From Eleusine coracana subsp. coracana (lineage: Eukaryota > Streptophyta > Magnoliopsida > Poales > Poaceae): 64,000 nt of DNA. The translations under genes were made by a program, and so were the position numbers. Positions 10,884 to 22,521 of the stretch are shown piece after piece (positions within the stretch are counted from its first letter, which is position 1; each line of letters opens with the position of its first letter). The stretch spans positions 10,604,949 to 10,668,948 of the forward strand of contig CM064430.1 in NCBI GenBank assembly GCA_032690845.1, given 5' to 3'. The notes under the pieces were generated by a model. It had not been told where the DNA came from and ran no database searches. It saw nothing but the letters and a program-made list of their open reading frames with translations.

Positions 10884-10896
10884 TGGTATCTTAGCC
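10884..10896 (+). other. Primer-binding site of the copia element (tRNA-iMet type, degenerate)
   Basis: TGGTATCTTAGCC differs at three positions from the usual TGGTATCAGAGCC that pairs with initiator tRNA-Met. It sits two bases after the LTR end. Confidence 0.6.
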
Positions 10897-10944
10897 GGTT
10901 TGATCACTAGTTGACCTTCACCGGCTTTGTGATCCGAAGGCGAC

Positions 10945-11347
10945 ATGGAGAAGCGTGATGTCAAGCTATGGATGTTCGATGGAGAAGACTTCTCCTACTG
11001 GAAGTCGCGGACCAAGGCTTTTCTATTGAGTCAAGGACGTGCTATCTGGGACATCGTCGAGCAAGAATACAACATACCTGCCGACCTCAACACTGCTCCA
11101 GTAGGTGATTTGAACAGGTATAAGAACAACTCTAAAGCTGTCAATATTCTGCTCTCTGCACTTGGTAGGAGTGAACATGATAGAGTTGCACACCTTGACA
11201 CTGCTCGTGCTATTTGGGATAAGCTCTACACGTACCATGAGGGTACCAATCAAGTCAAGTCTATGCGTAAGGATTCTTACAATAGACAGTACCAAACCTC
11301 TGCACAAAAACCTGACGAGTCACTAGATGACACTTTTCCTAGGTTTG
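10945..11347 (+). pseudogene. 5' half of copia gag, interrupted by an insertion
   Basis: The product starts MEKRDVKLWMFDGEDFSYWK and continues with the UBN2/DUF4219-type gag core of plant copia elements (KAFLLSQGRAIWDIVEQEY, ALGRSEHDRVAHLDTARAIW, YHEGTNQVK). Gag forms the particle that packages element RNA. The first 134 codons are open, ending in DDTFPRF. Then the reading frame enters the terminal repeat of a large inserted element, and the last residues are not gag. The gag sequence resumes at 28485 after the target-site duplication GTTTG. The ATG is 49 nt downstream of the PBS. Confidence 0.85.
11343..11347 (+). repeat. Target-site duplication GTTTG, left copy
   Basis: GTTTG precedes TGTCACACTCG at 11348. 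The same five bases follow the other end at 28485-28489, and the two gag halves join here. Confidence 0.85.
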
Positions 11348-14300
11348 TGTCACACTCGATTTTAAGGTCAAAACCGAATGCTTCTGTATACGTGCCCAGG
11401 ATCAAGTTATCACGTATATAGGACAAAAGTGAAATAACAGTAAAACCAATGTCATTATTATTATATCATACCGTTATTACATAGTCTGGAATACATCAAA
11501 GCATAAAAGAAAACAGTGGAAGGCTCCATAACGCCACAGGCAGTCCACCGGGGATCGCACTCCTAGTCAAAGTAGTCCTCGTCGGCGTAGTCCATCTCGC
11601 CAGTGAAGTCTGAGCAGCAGTAACAAAACAGGGAAAACTAAAACGCGTGAGTACATAAAGTACTCAGCAAGTGGGGGAAAGTATGACATGCAGGCTAAAG
11701 CAAGAACAGGTTAGACACAGGTTTACTGCACTACGCAACCTTAGCCTATGACTCTAAGCATCCTATTTACTAGGTAAAAAGCCCAACAGGTTAACCACCT
11801 ATCCAACACTACCGGTTACCCACCGATAGCAAAACTATGAGTTACCCCCTCATACTAGAACACTACAGGTTACCCACCTGCAGTACCATCCAAATCCGGT
11901 TACCCACCAGATCCACCCAAATATCCATCTAATCGTGTGAGGATCCAGGCCGCTCTTCACCGTGAGCACGGCTGTTATAACAGTTTTACACAATGCAGAG
12001 GTTGCACAATTTTACCCACATGTTGGTGATTTTATCACTATTCAGTGACTAAAGTCTCCCTGTTGCCAACACACTACCATAGGTGTGAGGCCAAGAGATC
12101 ACCACATGATCTTTTAAAGCGCTTCCCAGCTTGCAAAACGTCCACGCTAAGGTTTCACCGATGCGGGATTAACCATCCCTACAAAGGCCCCCTCTGGCGT
12201 CGTGTCTTGAAGTAACCCTTCATCACCTGAGACCGAAAGTAACCCTCTCGTCCTCCATCCTCGAACGCCCGCAAAACTAGAAAGACAACTAATACTAAAT
12301 CACGCCTACCCATATCAGCCCTGTGCGAATTTGGTTTGTATGACCACAAGCAGGCACTACCACAAACCAACCAGTACATTACCCGTACTTGTGGATACCC
12401 GCACCATCCTCAACATCCTCCTGCTTGGGTCATCTAAATTACCCAAATGATAATTAGGTTCAAATGAATATTAGTCAAGTTTATTATTACATATTTCCTA
12501 CCTTTTAATCAGCTAAAAGCTTTCAGTTAATGGTTTGTTACTTTGTGTTTTTTTGTAGGATTATTTATATAATAATTATAAACCATTAGATCTAGATCTA
12601 ATGGCTCAATAAGGTGATTGAAAGTTTCCCCAACTTTCAGGCAGCTGAAAATTAGCAAGTCCCTTATTATTATTTAATTTTAATCCCCCAAAGTACTGCA
12701 CTAGCAAGACGTACCCAAAAACCCATATACTCAACAATAATCCAGGCGACAAGGAATAATAAGGAAGGGTAAATGACATGGGATTCAAATTTAGACAAGA
12801 ATGCATGAAAATAAACTAATCCTTAATAGGTACAATATGGTCAAGGACACTTGCCGTGTTCTCCCGTTGGTTGCTGCTCAAAATCAAGATCCTGGAAATT
12901 CTGGAGTTGTTCCTCTTCTTATATCGATAAATATCAGAAAAGTAAAGCAGAAACAAATAAGGAACAGTACACCAAACATTTCCTAATTACTATGAAAACA
13001 GTACTAAAAGATAGTACTCATTCCTATGATTCTGTAAGCACAAAAATAACCTAAATCGGAGTAGCAGATAAAAAGTTCTGAAGGATTAAAGACTAAGGGT
13101 TTATTAGCAAAATTACCTACTCGGGAAAACTACTAAGGGGTTTTTGTGCAAAAATGAAGAATCTAAACTGTATTTCTTTTAGAATCAGAGACCTGAACGC
13201 AAAAGATGCTTTTACCGGGATTTACACGAGCTAAAATAAATGTTAAATTTGGTGGACTAAGTCTACGGTTTTCGTGGGCCAGCTAAGCTTACAGGTTCAC
13301 TCGTCCATCGTAGATCGGGCTCATAACCTTTCGGGGTCTTCTAATCCTGGTCGTTGATTACAAAACCGATGGAGGGGAATGGTTCCAGTGAGGCGGGCAG
13401 CGGACGACGGCGGTAGAAACGGTGACGTCATGGGTAGCGGTGCTGGAGCTCACCGGGAATCAAAGGCTGTCATGGCTAGCGATGCGCAATAGCGCTCGCG
13501 TGTGGTCAATTAAAGCAACTAAGGTATGGGAGTAGGGGACGAAAAGCAGGGAAACCATTTACGAGTTCGGTGGGTCGGTTTTGGACTGGGAAGGCGGGAT
13601 GCTAGCGGTCGACATTGGCTTACGGCAGCGTGGGAAGGAGCGACGGAAAGTAGGGGATGATAGGTGAGGTCTGCCTAACAGCGGCCGCGAAGCGAAAGCT
13701 GGGATGCGAGCTGCGTGTTGGAGGCCTAGAAGCTTCAAGGTCAAGCCTAAACCGAAGAGGAGGGAAAGGGGCTCTCGCAGAGGCATTGCACGGGTGGCCT
13801 GGGTGTGGGACTCGATGACGGGGTTGATGGCACACGATCGGTAGCATCGGGGATCGGCTTTGGGCGAGCAAACTCCACGCTGCTACTCCAAAGGGCGCGG
13901 TTAAACTCCAGTACCTCTAGTAAGTTGTCGGCAATGACTGGGATGGCTTGTCTTCTTGTGACTCTCGTCAACGTTGTTTGACGGCTCGGGGAAAACAATG
14001 GTTGAGCGGCGATCTGATGTACGGGTGCAGCTAGGGATTTTCTCAGAGGAAGAGATGACGATGGGGATGTTTATGAGCCATTTTTATTGGGGCAGAGGTC
14101 AACGGAAGGGTCATGGGGAGAGAATAGGCCTAGCGTGGAGGCACACCGAAATAGAAGAGAGGAGGAGTGAGGGCTCGGTGGGGCCGCAAATTAGAAAAAC
14201 AGAGCACTAAGTTGCTGCTCACTGAAGCTGGGGAAAAAGATGGCCAGGGCGACGCTTCTGCGGGGGATTGAGGGCAAAAAGTCTCAAGGAATTTTGGCAG

Positions 14301-14842
14301 TGGCTGAGGGGTGCGCGCGCTGGGTTTTTACAAGGCCACCGTTCATTGGAATGGCCATGACGCTGACATGCAGCTCGGCTGCTGTTGTGCACAGAATAGC
14401 ATGGATCTTGGCCTGCGCGTTCGTGTTCGTACGATACACTAATAGAGCTACAACTTGAACCAATACATCGTAAGAGATGTGGCACATGATATTGGCATGA
14501 TGGTCAAGACATTTGCTTACCAGAACTGGAGATGGCGAGGTAGAAAGCAGGCTAGGTCACGACGCAATAGATGGCGGGCCAAACGCGTTCCTGGAGTCAT
14601 CGTGCAAGATCTCGATGAGGGCTTCTGGGATCGCGAAGAGGACTTCCTGGAACACGATTTGGATCTAAGTAGGAAGCTTATAACCTGAAGAATTGGTCAA
14701 AGAAATCCTCCAAATTACCATGTTGTGTGCAGATCGTAAACAGAGAGGGAACAACTGCGATGATGATGAAGATCGTGGTTGCTTTGGGGCTCCAATTGAC
14801 GTGAGCTTTGGATATGTTGGAGAGGGTAACCGGGAACATGTC
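11348..14842 (-). repeat. LARD left LTR, part 1 (interrupted)
   Basis: It aligns throughout with 24265-27630. Differences include a roughly 190-bp segment (about 12490-12670) present here but missing in the other LTR between TTATTATTA repeats, and a roughly 32-bp segment missing here. It contains repeated GGTTACCCACC motifs (11810-11920). The GC-rich part (13330-14480) gives long frames on both strands, but these are not conserved as proteins and are not called. Confidence 0.8.
14838..14842 (+). repeat. Target-site duplication ATGTC of the nested CRM element, left copy
   Basis: ATGTC here and ACGTC at 22517-22521 flank the element. The uninterrupted LTR at about 27631 reads CACGTCC, so the original site was ACGTC and the left copy has a C-to-T change at a CpG. 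Confidence 0.85.
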
Positions 14843-15766
14843 TGATGAGGACATCACTCCTAAGGATACATGCAACACTCCTCCAATTTTGGACTTGCAA
14901 GGTCTAATGACTAGAGCTCGTGCACGACGACTAAATTTAGAGGTGAGCTCGTTCCTACAGTCTTCATTATATGTCACTTTTGAGAATGGTTTGCTACCTA
15001 ATGATTATATTATAATTAGGAACCATGGAGAGGACTAGGAGATGATGGGAGAAGGACTTGGAGACGTGGAGGACCAGCAAGAACGTGGAAGCCAAGATGG
15101 AGGCCCAACCAAAACCGACTTCGAGTCTGTTTCGTGGCTCAGGACCAGTCTGCACTAAAACGTATGCCCAAGACGCATACGGACTCGGATTTGGACGTTA
15201 TACATATGCATGGAAAGATAAGAAGAAGACCTTTCCAATGCCGCCGGTCTCATATCAAAATTCGTCCGGAGTCATTGGGAATCGTCGAAACAAGAGAGAG
15301 TCCAGAATCTGTTTTGGTGCTGTGTCGCCTGTTTTTGGCCTTTGGGCTTTGTATCTAGTTGAGCCAAGTAGGGGTGCGTCCAGAGGGTCTTGCATGACCC
15401 TAGGGTCCTTCATATACAGACGCCGTCGCACCATTAGGGTTTGGGGGTTTTGCTTAGATTATTCTGTTCATAACAGTTTCGCCGTCATCACGGTTTGTGA
15501 GACCCCAACTTCGTGAGATTCATAATACATCTGCAATTGTGTTGCTTTCTTCTTTGTTCTTGCTTGTGTTCTTGATTTCCAGGCAGGGATTAGCCTTCTC
15601 GGCGAGGTCAATCGTTTTAGGACGGTTGATAGCCAGAGGAGACGTCGTGCTGCGATTGCGGGGTTTAGAACGAGCTGTTCTGAAGCCGGATCGATTTGTG
15701 TGTCGCCTCCGACCTAATCAACGTATCCAGAACCTTTTGGAGGATCGGGAACCCTTGTCCACATCA
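14843..15766 (+). repeat. CRM element 5' LTR
   Basis: 924 bp, starting TGATGAGGAC and ending TCCACATCA, with a counterpart at 21595-22516. It encodes in its first part the same CR-motif-like residues (LMTRARARRLNLEVSSFL) as the 3' LTR, as expected since integrase reads into the 3' LTR. Confidence 0.9.
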
Positions 15767-15768
15767 AG

Positions 15769-15784
15769 TGGTAATCAGAGCTTC
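15769..15784 (+). other. CRM element primer-binding site
   Basis: TGGTAATCAGAGCTTC lies two bases after the 5' LTR. It resembles the tRNA-Met-type PBS TGGTATCAGAGC with one extra A. Confidence 0.65.
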
Positions 15785-15786
15785 AG

Positions 15787-16903
15787 GTGCACCGTCAGGT
15801 TCATACTACCCCTAGTTAATTTTGTTTTGTGTTCATCCTATCATCCACAGAAAAGCCCAAAAAAATTTTTCCCTCCGCCCATAACCACGTGTTTAGCCTT
15901 TGCATATTTCAATTTCAGAGTCCGTAGTGTTGAGTTTGTGCCCTAGTTCTTGTTTAGTCGCTGGTTTAGTTTGTGTTTTTGTCGTCAGTAGTGTTTCCCT
16001 TGCAACCCTAGCTGACATCCCCTTCACCATCCTCTACTTTGTTACCTTTTTGTGCTAGGGTTGATTGATCGACACACCTAGCCTAGTCCCACCCTAATCC
16101 CACCCTGAACACACCATCAACACCCGGACCAATCCCCACAATTTCCACTTTCTGCTGCATCCACGCCGCAAAAAATAATCTTACCCGATTCCAAACTCGA
16201 CCCCTAACCGACTCGGGTTTCTGGAAAACCGACATTGCAGAAAACCTATGCCCTGTGTGCCCTCGTCAAAAAATTCAAAAAAATTTGGGAAGATAAAGAA
16301 AAAATTGATTTAAGTTTAAACCCGACGTTTTCTGCAACTTCAAGATTTTCTGTAGGCCACATCCTACCTCTGTTTGAGCTGAAATTTTTTGTGTATTCTC
16401 CTCCATTGTTAGTGAGTTGGAGAAAAATATCAAAAAAATAAAATAAAAAAAAAGAAATTTGGGATTTCTACTAGTGCTACATCTAGCCCCCTGAAATTTT
16501 TGGATTTGGCTGTTTTGCACTTAGCCCCCTGTTATCGCCTGTTGTGCCTTTGTCTCCTTGTTTCTACTTTGCTATCACTACTATTCTAATACATACTTAG
16601 ACCAGCAACTAGGGACAAGTTACTTGGGCACTTATTCAGCTTTACTATCTGTTTTTGATTTGTGTGCCACTCACATATATATATTTGGCCTTCCTAGCTC
16701 TACATATTTCTTCTGGACAGCACACATGTTATTTTGTGACCCTTGCAATCGTGGAACACATCTCTCTGGTATCCTTTGCTTTGCTTTTCAGAACTTTGTA
16801 AGAGCATTGTAAGGAGTTTCCTTTTGTTGTGTTGAGAGGCACCACTGCTTAGCTATTTTATAGGGATAACCTTCACTGTTTGTTTCCTGTTTTGGTGTTT
16901 GTG
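15787..16903 (+). other. CRM element 5' untranslated leader
   Basis: About 1.1 kb of AT-rich sequence without a supported ORF, ending at the first plausible gag ATG (16904). This is a normal leader for this clade. Confidence 0.6.
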
Positions 16904-18280
16904 ATGCCAGGAAGTGACGATGGAGAGATGGCTTCACCTTCACAATTTGCTGAGTGCGTGAGCCAAGAGCAGCTCCAGAAGGCTTTGCAGGCTGCTCAGA
17001 GTGATTTGGCAGAGACGATCACTAGAGCCGTTACTGATGCGGTCAGCAAGCTTCACATTGGAGAAAGCATCGAGCGGTTAGAGAAGCGGGTCTCTAAGTT
17101 AACCGATCAGGTTATTGCATTGGAGACCGCTCCTAAAACCAATAATACGAACACCAATAACAACAACAACGATGTTGAAGACGTCCATGATGAAGACACG
17201 ATGTATAAGGCTGATGGCACCATGGATAGGTCAGCTACAAGGACCGCACGATTACGACATCGTTTGCAACATAATACTCAAGGTATGGGTGGTTTCCATA
17301 ACTACAACCGTCGTCCACATGGTAACTATGCTCCAGATGACCCGTATGCTAAAAATAAGTTTTCAATTCCTTCGTTTTCGGGTCAGTATGATGGTGATGT
17401 TTATCTTGATTGGGAGATGACTGTAGAACAAAAATTTAATGTCCACCTTGTTCCTGAACAACATAGAGTTAGACAAGCTACTAGTGAGTTTAAGGACTTT
17501 GCTATTGTTTGGTGGAGTGGTCTAGCTGCTGAAACTGATTTGCCTACTACTTCGGAAGAACTTAAGGTAGCAATGCGTGATCGTTTTGTTCCCCCTTCTT
17601 TTTATAGAGAGATTCATAATAAACTGCAACATTTAGACCAAGGAGATAAAACTGTTCAGGAGTATTTTAGTGAGCTTCAGAAGGGTTTGATTCGTTGTGC
17701 TGTAGTTGAAAAAGTAGAGGATCAAATTTGTCGCTTTTATTCTGGTTTAAGAAAAGAAATTCAGGACATCCTTGATTATAAAGAATATTATACCCTCACC
17801 CAGTGTTTCCAGTATGCTATGCTTGCAGAGAAAGAATCACAGGGACTTTTCCAGGCTTTTAAGGAGTACAGCAAGTCAAGGAACTCCTACCCCCCCCCCC
17901 CCACGCTCGACGGGGACTTCAGGGCTGCCTAGGCCATCTTTCCGGCCGCCCTCACCAGCAGCTACCAAGGGAACCAGTGTTGTTTCTGCAGCCCCAAGAT
18001 CAGCCCCTGCACCTTCTACGCGCTCAGGTAAACTTTCTGTGCAGGTACCAGCTAGTAGTGCCTCCTCTGTTGCTTCGACAGGACGCACTACAGGGATTCA
18101 GTGCCACCGCTGCCATGGACTTGGTCATGTGCAGAAAGATTGTCCAAGTAGGCGGGCATATGTGGCGACAGACGATGGCGATTACATGAGCACCTCCGAT
18201 GTGGAGGATGAGGAGGAGGACATCGCTGCCACCGGTAGTGACCTCGTCCTTGGAGGCGGAGACACCACAGGATACATGAC
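16904..18280 (+). pseudogene. gag of the CRM element, frameshifted
   Basis: Gag packages element RNA. The N-terminal part has a coiled-coil-like stretch (QLQKALQAAQSDLAETITRA; ESIERLEKRVSKLTDQVIAL). The retrotransposon gag core follows (WEMTVEQKFNVHLVPEQHRV, WWSGLAAETD, RDRFVPPSFYREIHNKLQHL), as does the Ser/Pro-rich tail with a zinc knuckle CHRCHGLGHVQKDC (CX2CX4HX4C) at about 18100-18145. The frame changes at a 13-nt C run (17890-17902), so the knuckle is in another frame, and it changes back near 18280. Start choice: 16904 (MPGSDDGEM) is preferred over 16880 because the preceding residues look like leader. Confidence 0.85.
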
Positions 18281-18667
18281 ATTATTGTTCAACGTGTCCT
18301 TAGCACACAAGTTCATCAGCCCGAGACGATGCAACGCCACAACTTGTTCCAGATTTTCTTCGTTATCAAGAACCGCCGAGCACGTGTCATCATTGATGGA
18401 GGGAGCTGCAATAACTTGGTAAGTTCTGATGTGGTCAACAAGCTTGCTTTGACCACACGTCCACATCCACATCCGTACTATATTCAGTGGTTAAACGACT
18501 CTGACAAAGCTAAGGTAATACAAACTTGTAGAGTTCCTTTTTTCATTGGTTCTTATGTGGATTCTATTGATTGTGATGTCGTACCAATGCAAGCATGTTC
18601 ACTTTTATTGGGTAGACCTTGGGAATTTGATAATGATGTTGTACACCATGGTAGAAGTAATAAGTAA
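18281..18667 (+). pseudogene. Retropepsin-like protease region of the CRM polyprotein
   Basis: Segment with the aspartic protease motif IIDGGSCNNLVS, preceded by LFQIFFVIKNRRAR and followed by CSLLLGRPWEFDNDVVHHGR, the conserved flap and LLGRPW region. It cleaves the polyprotein in active relatives. The frame is shared with gag's first part and with the downstream RT, but it ends in a TAA at 18665-18667 just after HHGRSNK, which separates protease from RT. Confidence 0.8.
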
Positions 18668-18673
18668 ACTTTA

Positions 18674-21592
18674 ATGCATAAAGGAACTAAAATTACTTTG
18701 TTACCAATGACCCCTGCTGAAATTATACAAGCTGATTTAGAAAGAGCTGCTAGTTTGAAAAATAAAGGTCCTGAAATTCAGCAACCTGTTAATTCTAATT
18801 CTACACCTAGTAATGTTAATAATTCTTCAAGTTCTAAGGGTGCTGGAATTAAATTACAAGGTCGTTTATGTCTTGCAACAAAATCTGAGCTTGCTGAAAT
18901 TTCTGATAATGATGATATTTGCTATGCTTTGATATGCAAAGAAGCTTTGTTTTCACTTGATGATATTGCTTCTAGTGCTGTGTCTCCTGCTGTCACTAAC
19001 CTTTTGCAGGAGTATGAGGATGTTTTTCCAGCTGAGATACCCCCGGGATTGCCACCTTTGAGAGGGATTGAGCATCAAATTGATTTGATTCCGGGTGCTA
19101 CTTTGCCAAACCGTGCTGCTTATAGGACCAACCCTGAGGAGACTAAGGAGATACAACGACAAGTTCAAGACCTTTTGGATCGTGGGTATGTTCATCAATC
19201 ACTTAGTCCTTGTGTTGTTCCTGTACTTTTGGTTCCTAAGAAAGATGGTACTTGGTGTATGTGTGTAGATTGTAGAGCCATTAATAATATTACTATTAGG
19301 TATCGTCATCCTATTCCTAGGCTAGACGACATGCTTGATGAGTTTTGTGGCTACCATCAAATTAGAATGAAACTTGGAGACGAATGGAAAACAGCTTTCA
19401 AAACCAAATTTAGATTATATGAGTGGTTAGTAATGTCTTTTGGGTTAACTAATGCACCTAGTACTTTCATGCGCTTGATGAATGAGGTTTTAAGAGCTTT
19501 CATTGGCAAATTTGTGGTAGTTTACTTTGATGATATCTTGATTTATAGCAAATCTATAGATGAACATATGAATCATTTGCGTGCTGTTTTTGATGCTTTA
19601 CGAGATGCACGTTTATTTGGTAACCTTGAGAAGTGCATCTTTTGCATGGATCGAGTCTCTTTTCTTGGCTATGTTGTGACTCCACAGGGAGTTGAGGTGG
19701 ATGAGGCGAAGATTGAAGCCATAAAGAGCTGGCCTGTACCAAAAACTATCACACAGGTGAGGAGTTTTCTTGGTCTTGCAGGTTTCTACCGCCGCTTTGT
19801 CAAAGATTTCAGCACCATTGCTTTACCTTTACATGAGTTGACAAAGAAGGGCATTGATTTCCATTGGGGTAAGGTACATCATGAGTCTTTTTATGCTTTG
19901 AAGGATAAACTTACACATGCACCATTGCTGCAATTACCTAATTTTGATAAGATTTTTGAGCTTGAATGTGATGCTAGTGGTATAGGCATTGGTGGTGTTT
20001 TGATGCAAGATAGTAAACCTATTGCATACTTTAGTGAGAAAATTACTGGACCTGTTTTGAATTACTCCACGTATGATAAGGAATTGTATGCACTTGTACG
20101 TTGTTTAGAGACGTGGCATCATTATTTGTTGCCCAAAGAATTTGTTATTCATTCTGATCATGAATCACTTAAGTATATTCGTTCTCAATGTAATTTTAAC
20201 CGTAGACATGCTAAATCGATTGAATTTATTGAGTCTTTTCCTTACATTATTAAACATAAGAAAGGGAAGGATAATGTGATCGCTGATGCTTTATCTAGGC
20301 GCTATACTTTATTGTCTCAACTTGATTGTAGAATTTTTGGACTTGAGGCAATTAAAGAACAATATGCTGCTGATGTTGATTTTAAGGATGTATTGCTGCA
20401 TTGTAAAGAAGGTCATGCATGGAATAAATTTGTGTTGAATGATGGATTCTTGTTTAGAGCAAACCGCCTATGCATTCCAGTTGGTTCCGTTCGTCTTTTG
20501 TTGTTACAGGAGGCGCATGGAGGTGGATTGATGGGTCATTTTGGTGCCAAGAAGACGGAGGATATTTTGGCCACACAGTTCTTTTGGCCAAGGATGAGGA
20601 AAGATGTTAAGCGCTTTGTTGCTCGCTGCACTACATGTCAAAAAGCTAAGTCTCGCTTGAATCCACATGGTTTATACATGCCACTTCCTGTTCCTTCTAT
20701 TCCTTGGGCGGATATTTCTATGGACTTTGTTTTAGGACTGCCTAGGACTAAGAGGGGGACTGATAGTATTTTTGTTGTTGTGGATAGATTTTCTAAGATG
20801 GCACACTTTATACCATGTCATAAGACTGATGATGCTAGTTATATTGCTGATCTCTTTTTCAAAGAAATTGTTCGTTTGCATGGTATGCCTTCTACTATTG
20901 TTTCAGATCGTGATGCAAAATTCTTGAGTCACTTTTGGCGCACGCTTTGGAATAAGTTGGGTACAAAGTTGTTGTTTTCTACAACTTGTCACCCACAAAC
21001 TGATGGACAAACTAAGATGGTGAACCGCACTTTGGGTACTATGTTGAGAGCTATTTTGAAGAAAAATTTGAAGCAATGGGAAGAATGTTTGCCTCATGTT
21101 GAGTTTGCATATAATCGGGCAACACATTCTACTACCAAGGTAAGTCCTTTCAAACTAGTGTATGGTTTTGATCCCCGTACTCCACTTGATATACTTCCTC
21201 TACCTATTCATGAGAGAGTTCATGTTGATGCTAAGGAACGTGCTGAATTTATTTTAAAAATGCATGAGACCACTAGACTTAGCATTGAAAAGATGAATAA
21301 CAAGTATAAAATTGCTGGTAGTAAAGGTAGAAAAGAAGTAAAACTTGATGTAGGAGATTTAGTATGGTTACACTTGAGAAAAGATAGATTTCCAGATTTG
21401 AGAAAGTCTAAATTAATGCCTAGAGCTGATGGTCCTTTCAAAATAATTGAGAATATTAATGATAATGCATACAAACTTGAGTTGCCTCCCGAGTTCGGGG
21501 TTAGTCCTACTTTTAACATTTCAGATTTGAAACCATACTTGGGAGAAGAGAATGAGCTTGAGTCGAGGACGACTCCACTTCAAGAGGGGTAG
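18674..21592 (+). pseudogene. RT-RNase H-integrase of the CRM element, catalytically dead
   Basis: An open frame of 972 codons. RT shows VPVLLVPKKDGTW, the FDD box (VVYFDDILIYSK, about 19520-19555) and FLGYVV. The motif A segment before GYHQIRMK is missing (about 19344-19350), so the first catalytic Asp is gone. RNase H has FELECDASGIGIGG, SDHESLKYI and DALSR. Integrase has an HHCC-type finger (GHFGAKK...CTTCQKAKS) and the core with DFVLGLP and VSDRDAKF, but Lys (AAG, 21014-21016) stands where the DX35E glutamate belongs. It ends in TAG at 21590-21592. In frame past the stop, the LTR encodes the clade's CR motif. Confidence 0.9.
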
Positions 21593-21594
21593 GA
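21581..21594 (+). other. Purine-rich tract preceding the CRM 3' LTR
   Basis: CAAGAGGGGTAGGA sits directly before TGATGAGGAC of the 3' LTR, in the place of the polypurine primer for plus-strand synthesis. Confidence 0.6.
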
Positions 21595-22516
21595 TGATGA
21601 GGACATCACTCCTAAGAATACATGCAACACTCCTCCAATTGTGGACTTGCAAGGTCCAATGACTAGAGCTCGTGCACGACGACTAAATTTAGAGGTGAGC
21701 TCGTTCCTACAGTCTTCATTATATGTCACTTTTGAGAATGGTTTGCTACCTAATGATTATATTGTAATTAGGAACCATGGAGAGGACCAAGAGATGATGG
21801 GAGAAGGACTTGGAGACGTGGAGGACCAGCAAGGACGTGGAAGCCAAGGTGGAGGCCCAACCAAAACCGACTTCGAGTCTGTTTCGGGACTCAGGACCAG
21901 TCTGCACTAAAACGGATGCCCAAGACGCATACGTACTCGGATTTGGACGTTCTACATATGCACGGAAAGATAAGAAGAAGACCTTTCCAATGCCGCTGGT
22001 CTCATATCAAAATTCGTCCGGAGTCATTGGGAATCGTCGAAACAAGAGAGAGTCCAGAATCTTTTTCGGTGCTGTGTCGCCTGTTTTTGGCCTTTGGGCT
22101 TTGTATCTAGTTGAGCCAAGTAGGGGTGCGTCCAGAGGGTCTTGCACGACCCTAGGATCTTCATATACAGCCGCCGTAGCACCATTAGGGTTTGGGAATT
22201 TGCTTAGATTATTCTGTTCATAACAGTTTCGCTATCATCACGGTTTGTGAGACCCAAACTTCATGAGATTCATAATACATCTGTAATTGTGTTGCTTTCT
22301 TCTTTGTTCTTGCTTGTGTTCTTGATTCGCAGGCAGAGATTAGCCTTCTCGGCGAGGTCAATCATTTTAGGATGGTTGATAACCAGAGGAGACGTCGTGC
22401 TGCGATTGCGGTGTTTAGAACGAGCTGTTCTGAAGCCGGATCGATTTGTGTGTCGCCTCCGACCAAATCAACGTATCCAGAACCTTTCGGAAGATCGGGA
22501 ACCCTTGTCCACATCA
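21595..22516 (+). repeat. CRM element 3' LTR with CR-motif coding
   Basis: 922 bp, a direct copy of 14843-15766. In frame with integrase after the TAG, residues GPMTRARARRLNLEVSSFL are encoded at about 21653-21709. This corresponds to the CR motif in which CRM integrases differ from other chromoviruses, a motif thought to direct integration to centromeric chromatin. Confidence 0.9.
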
Positions 22517-22521
22517 ACGTC
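22517..22521 (+). repeat. Target-site duplication ACGTC of the nested CRM element, right copy
   Basis: ACGTC directly follows the CRM 3' LTR, and then the LARD LTR resumes with CTGGTGCATTT, as in the other LTR at about 27634. Confidence 0.85.

Larger units (their letters stand above)
14843..22516 (+). mobile_element. CRM-clade Ty3/gypsy retrotransposon, nearly full length, inactive
   Basis: A 7.67 kb element with TGATGAGGACATC...CACATCA LTRs, PBS, gag, protease, RT, RNase H and integrase, in that order, plus a purine tract. The LTR start and the coding continuation of integrase into the 3' LTR (GPMTRARARRLNLEVSSFL) are hallmarks of CRM, the chromovirus clade concentrated at grass centromeres. 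The LTRs differ at roughly 40 of about 925 positions by hand count, so insertion is not very recent but is younger than the host LTR pair. Multiple lesions (see the parts) make it inactive. Confidence 0.85.

Noticed and set aside
11810..11920. CRISPR-like spaced repeats (GGTTACCCACC)
   Set aside because: The units are irregular and degenerate within a plant LTR, with no cas genes.
12490..12670. MITE with 9-bp TSD TTATTATTA in the left LARD LTR
   Set aside because: The flanking repeats exist, but the segment has no inverted termini. A deletion in the other LTR between short repeats is simpler.
13559..14485. Overlapping frames in the GC-rich LTR core
   Set aside because: They lie in the large LTRs, differ between the two LTR copies and show no domain.
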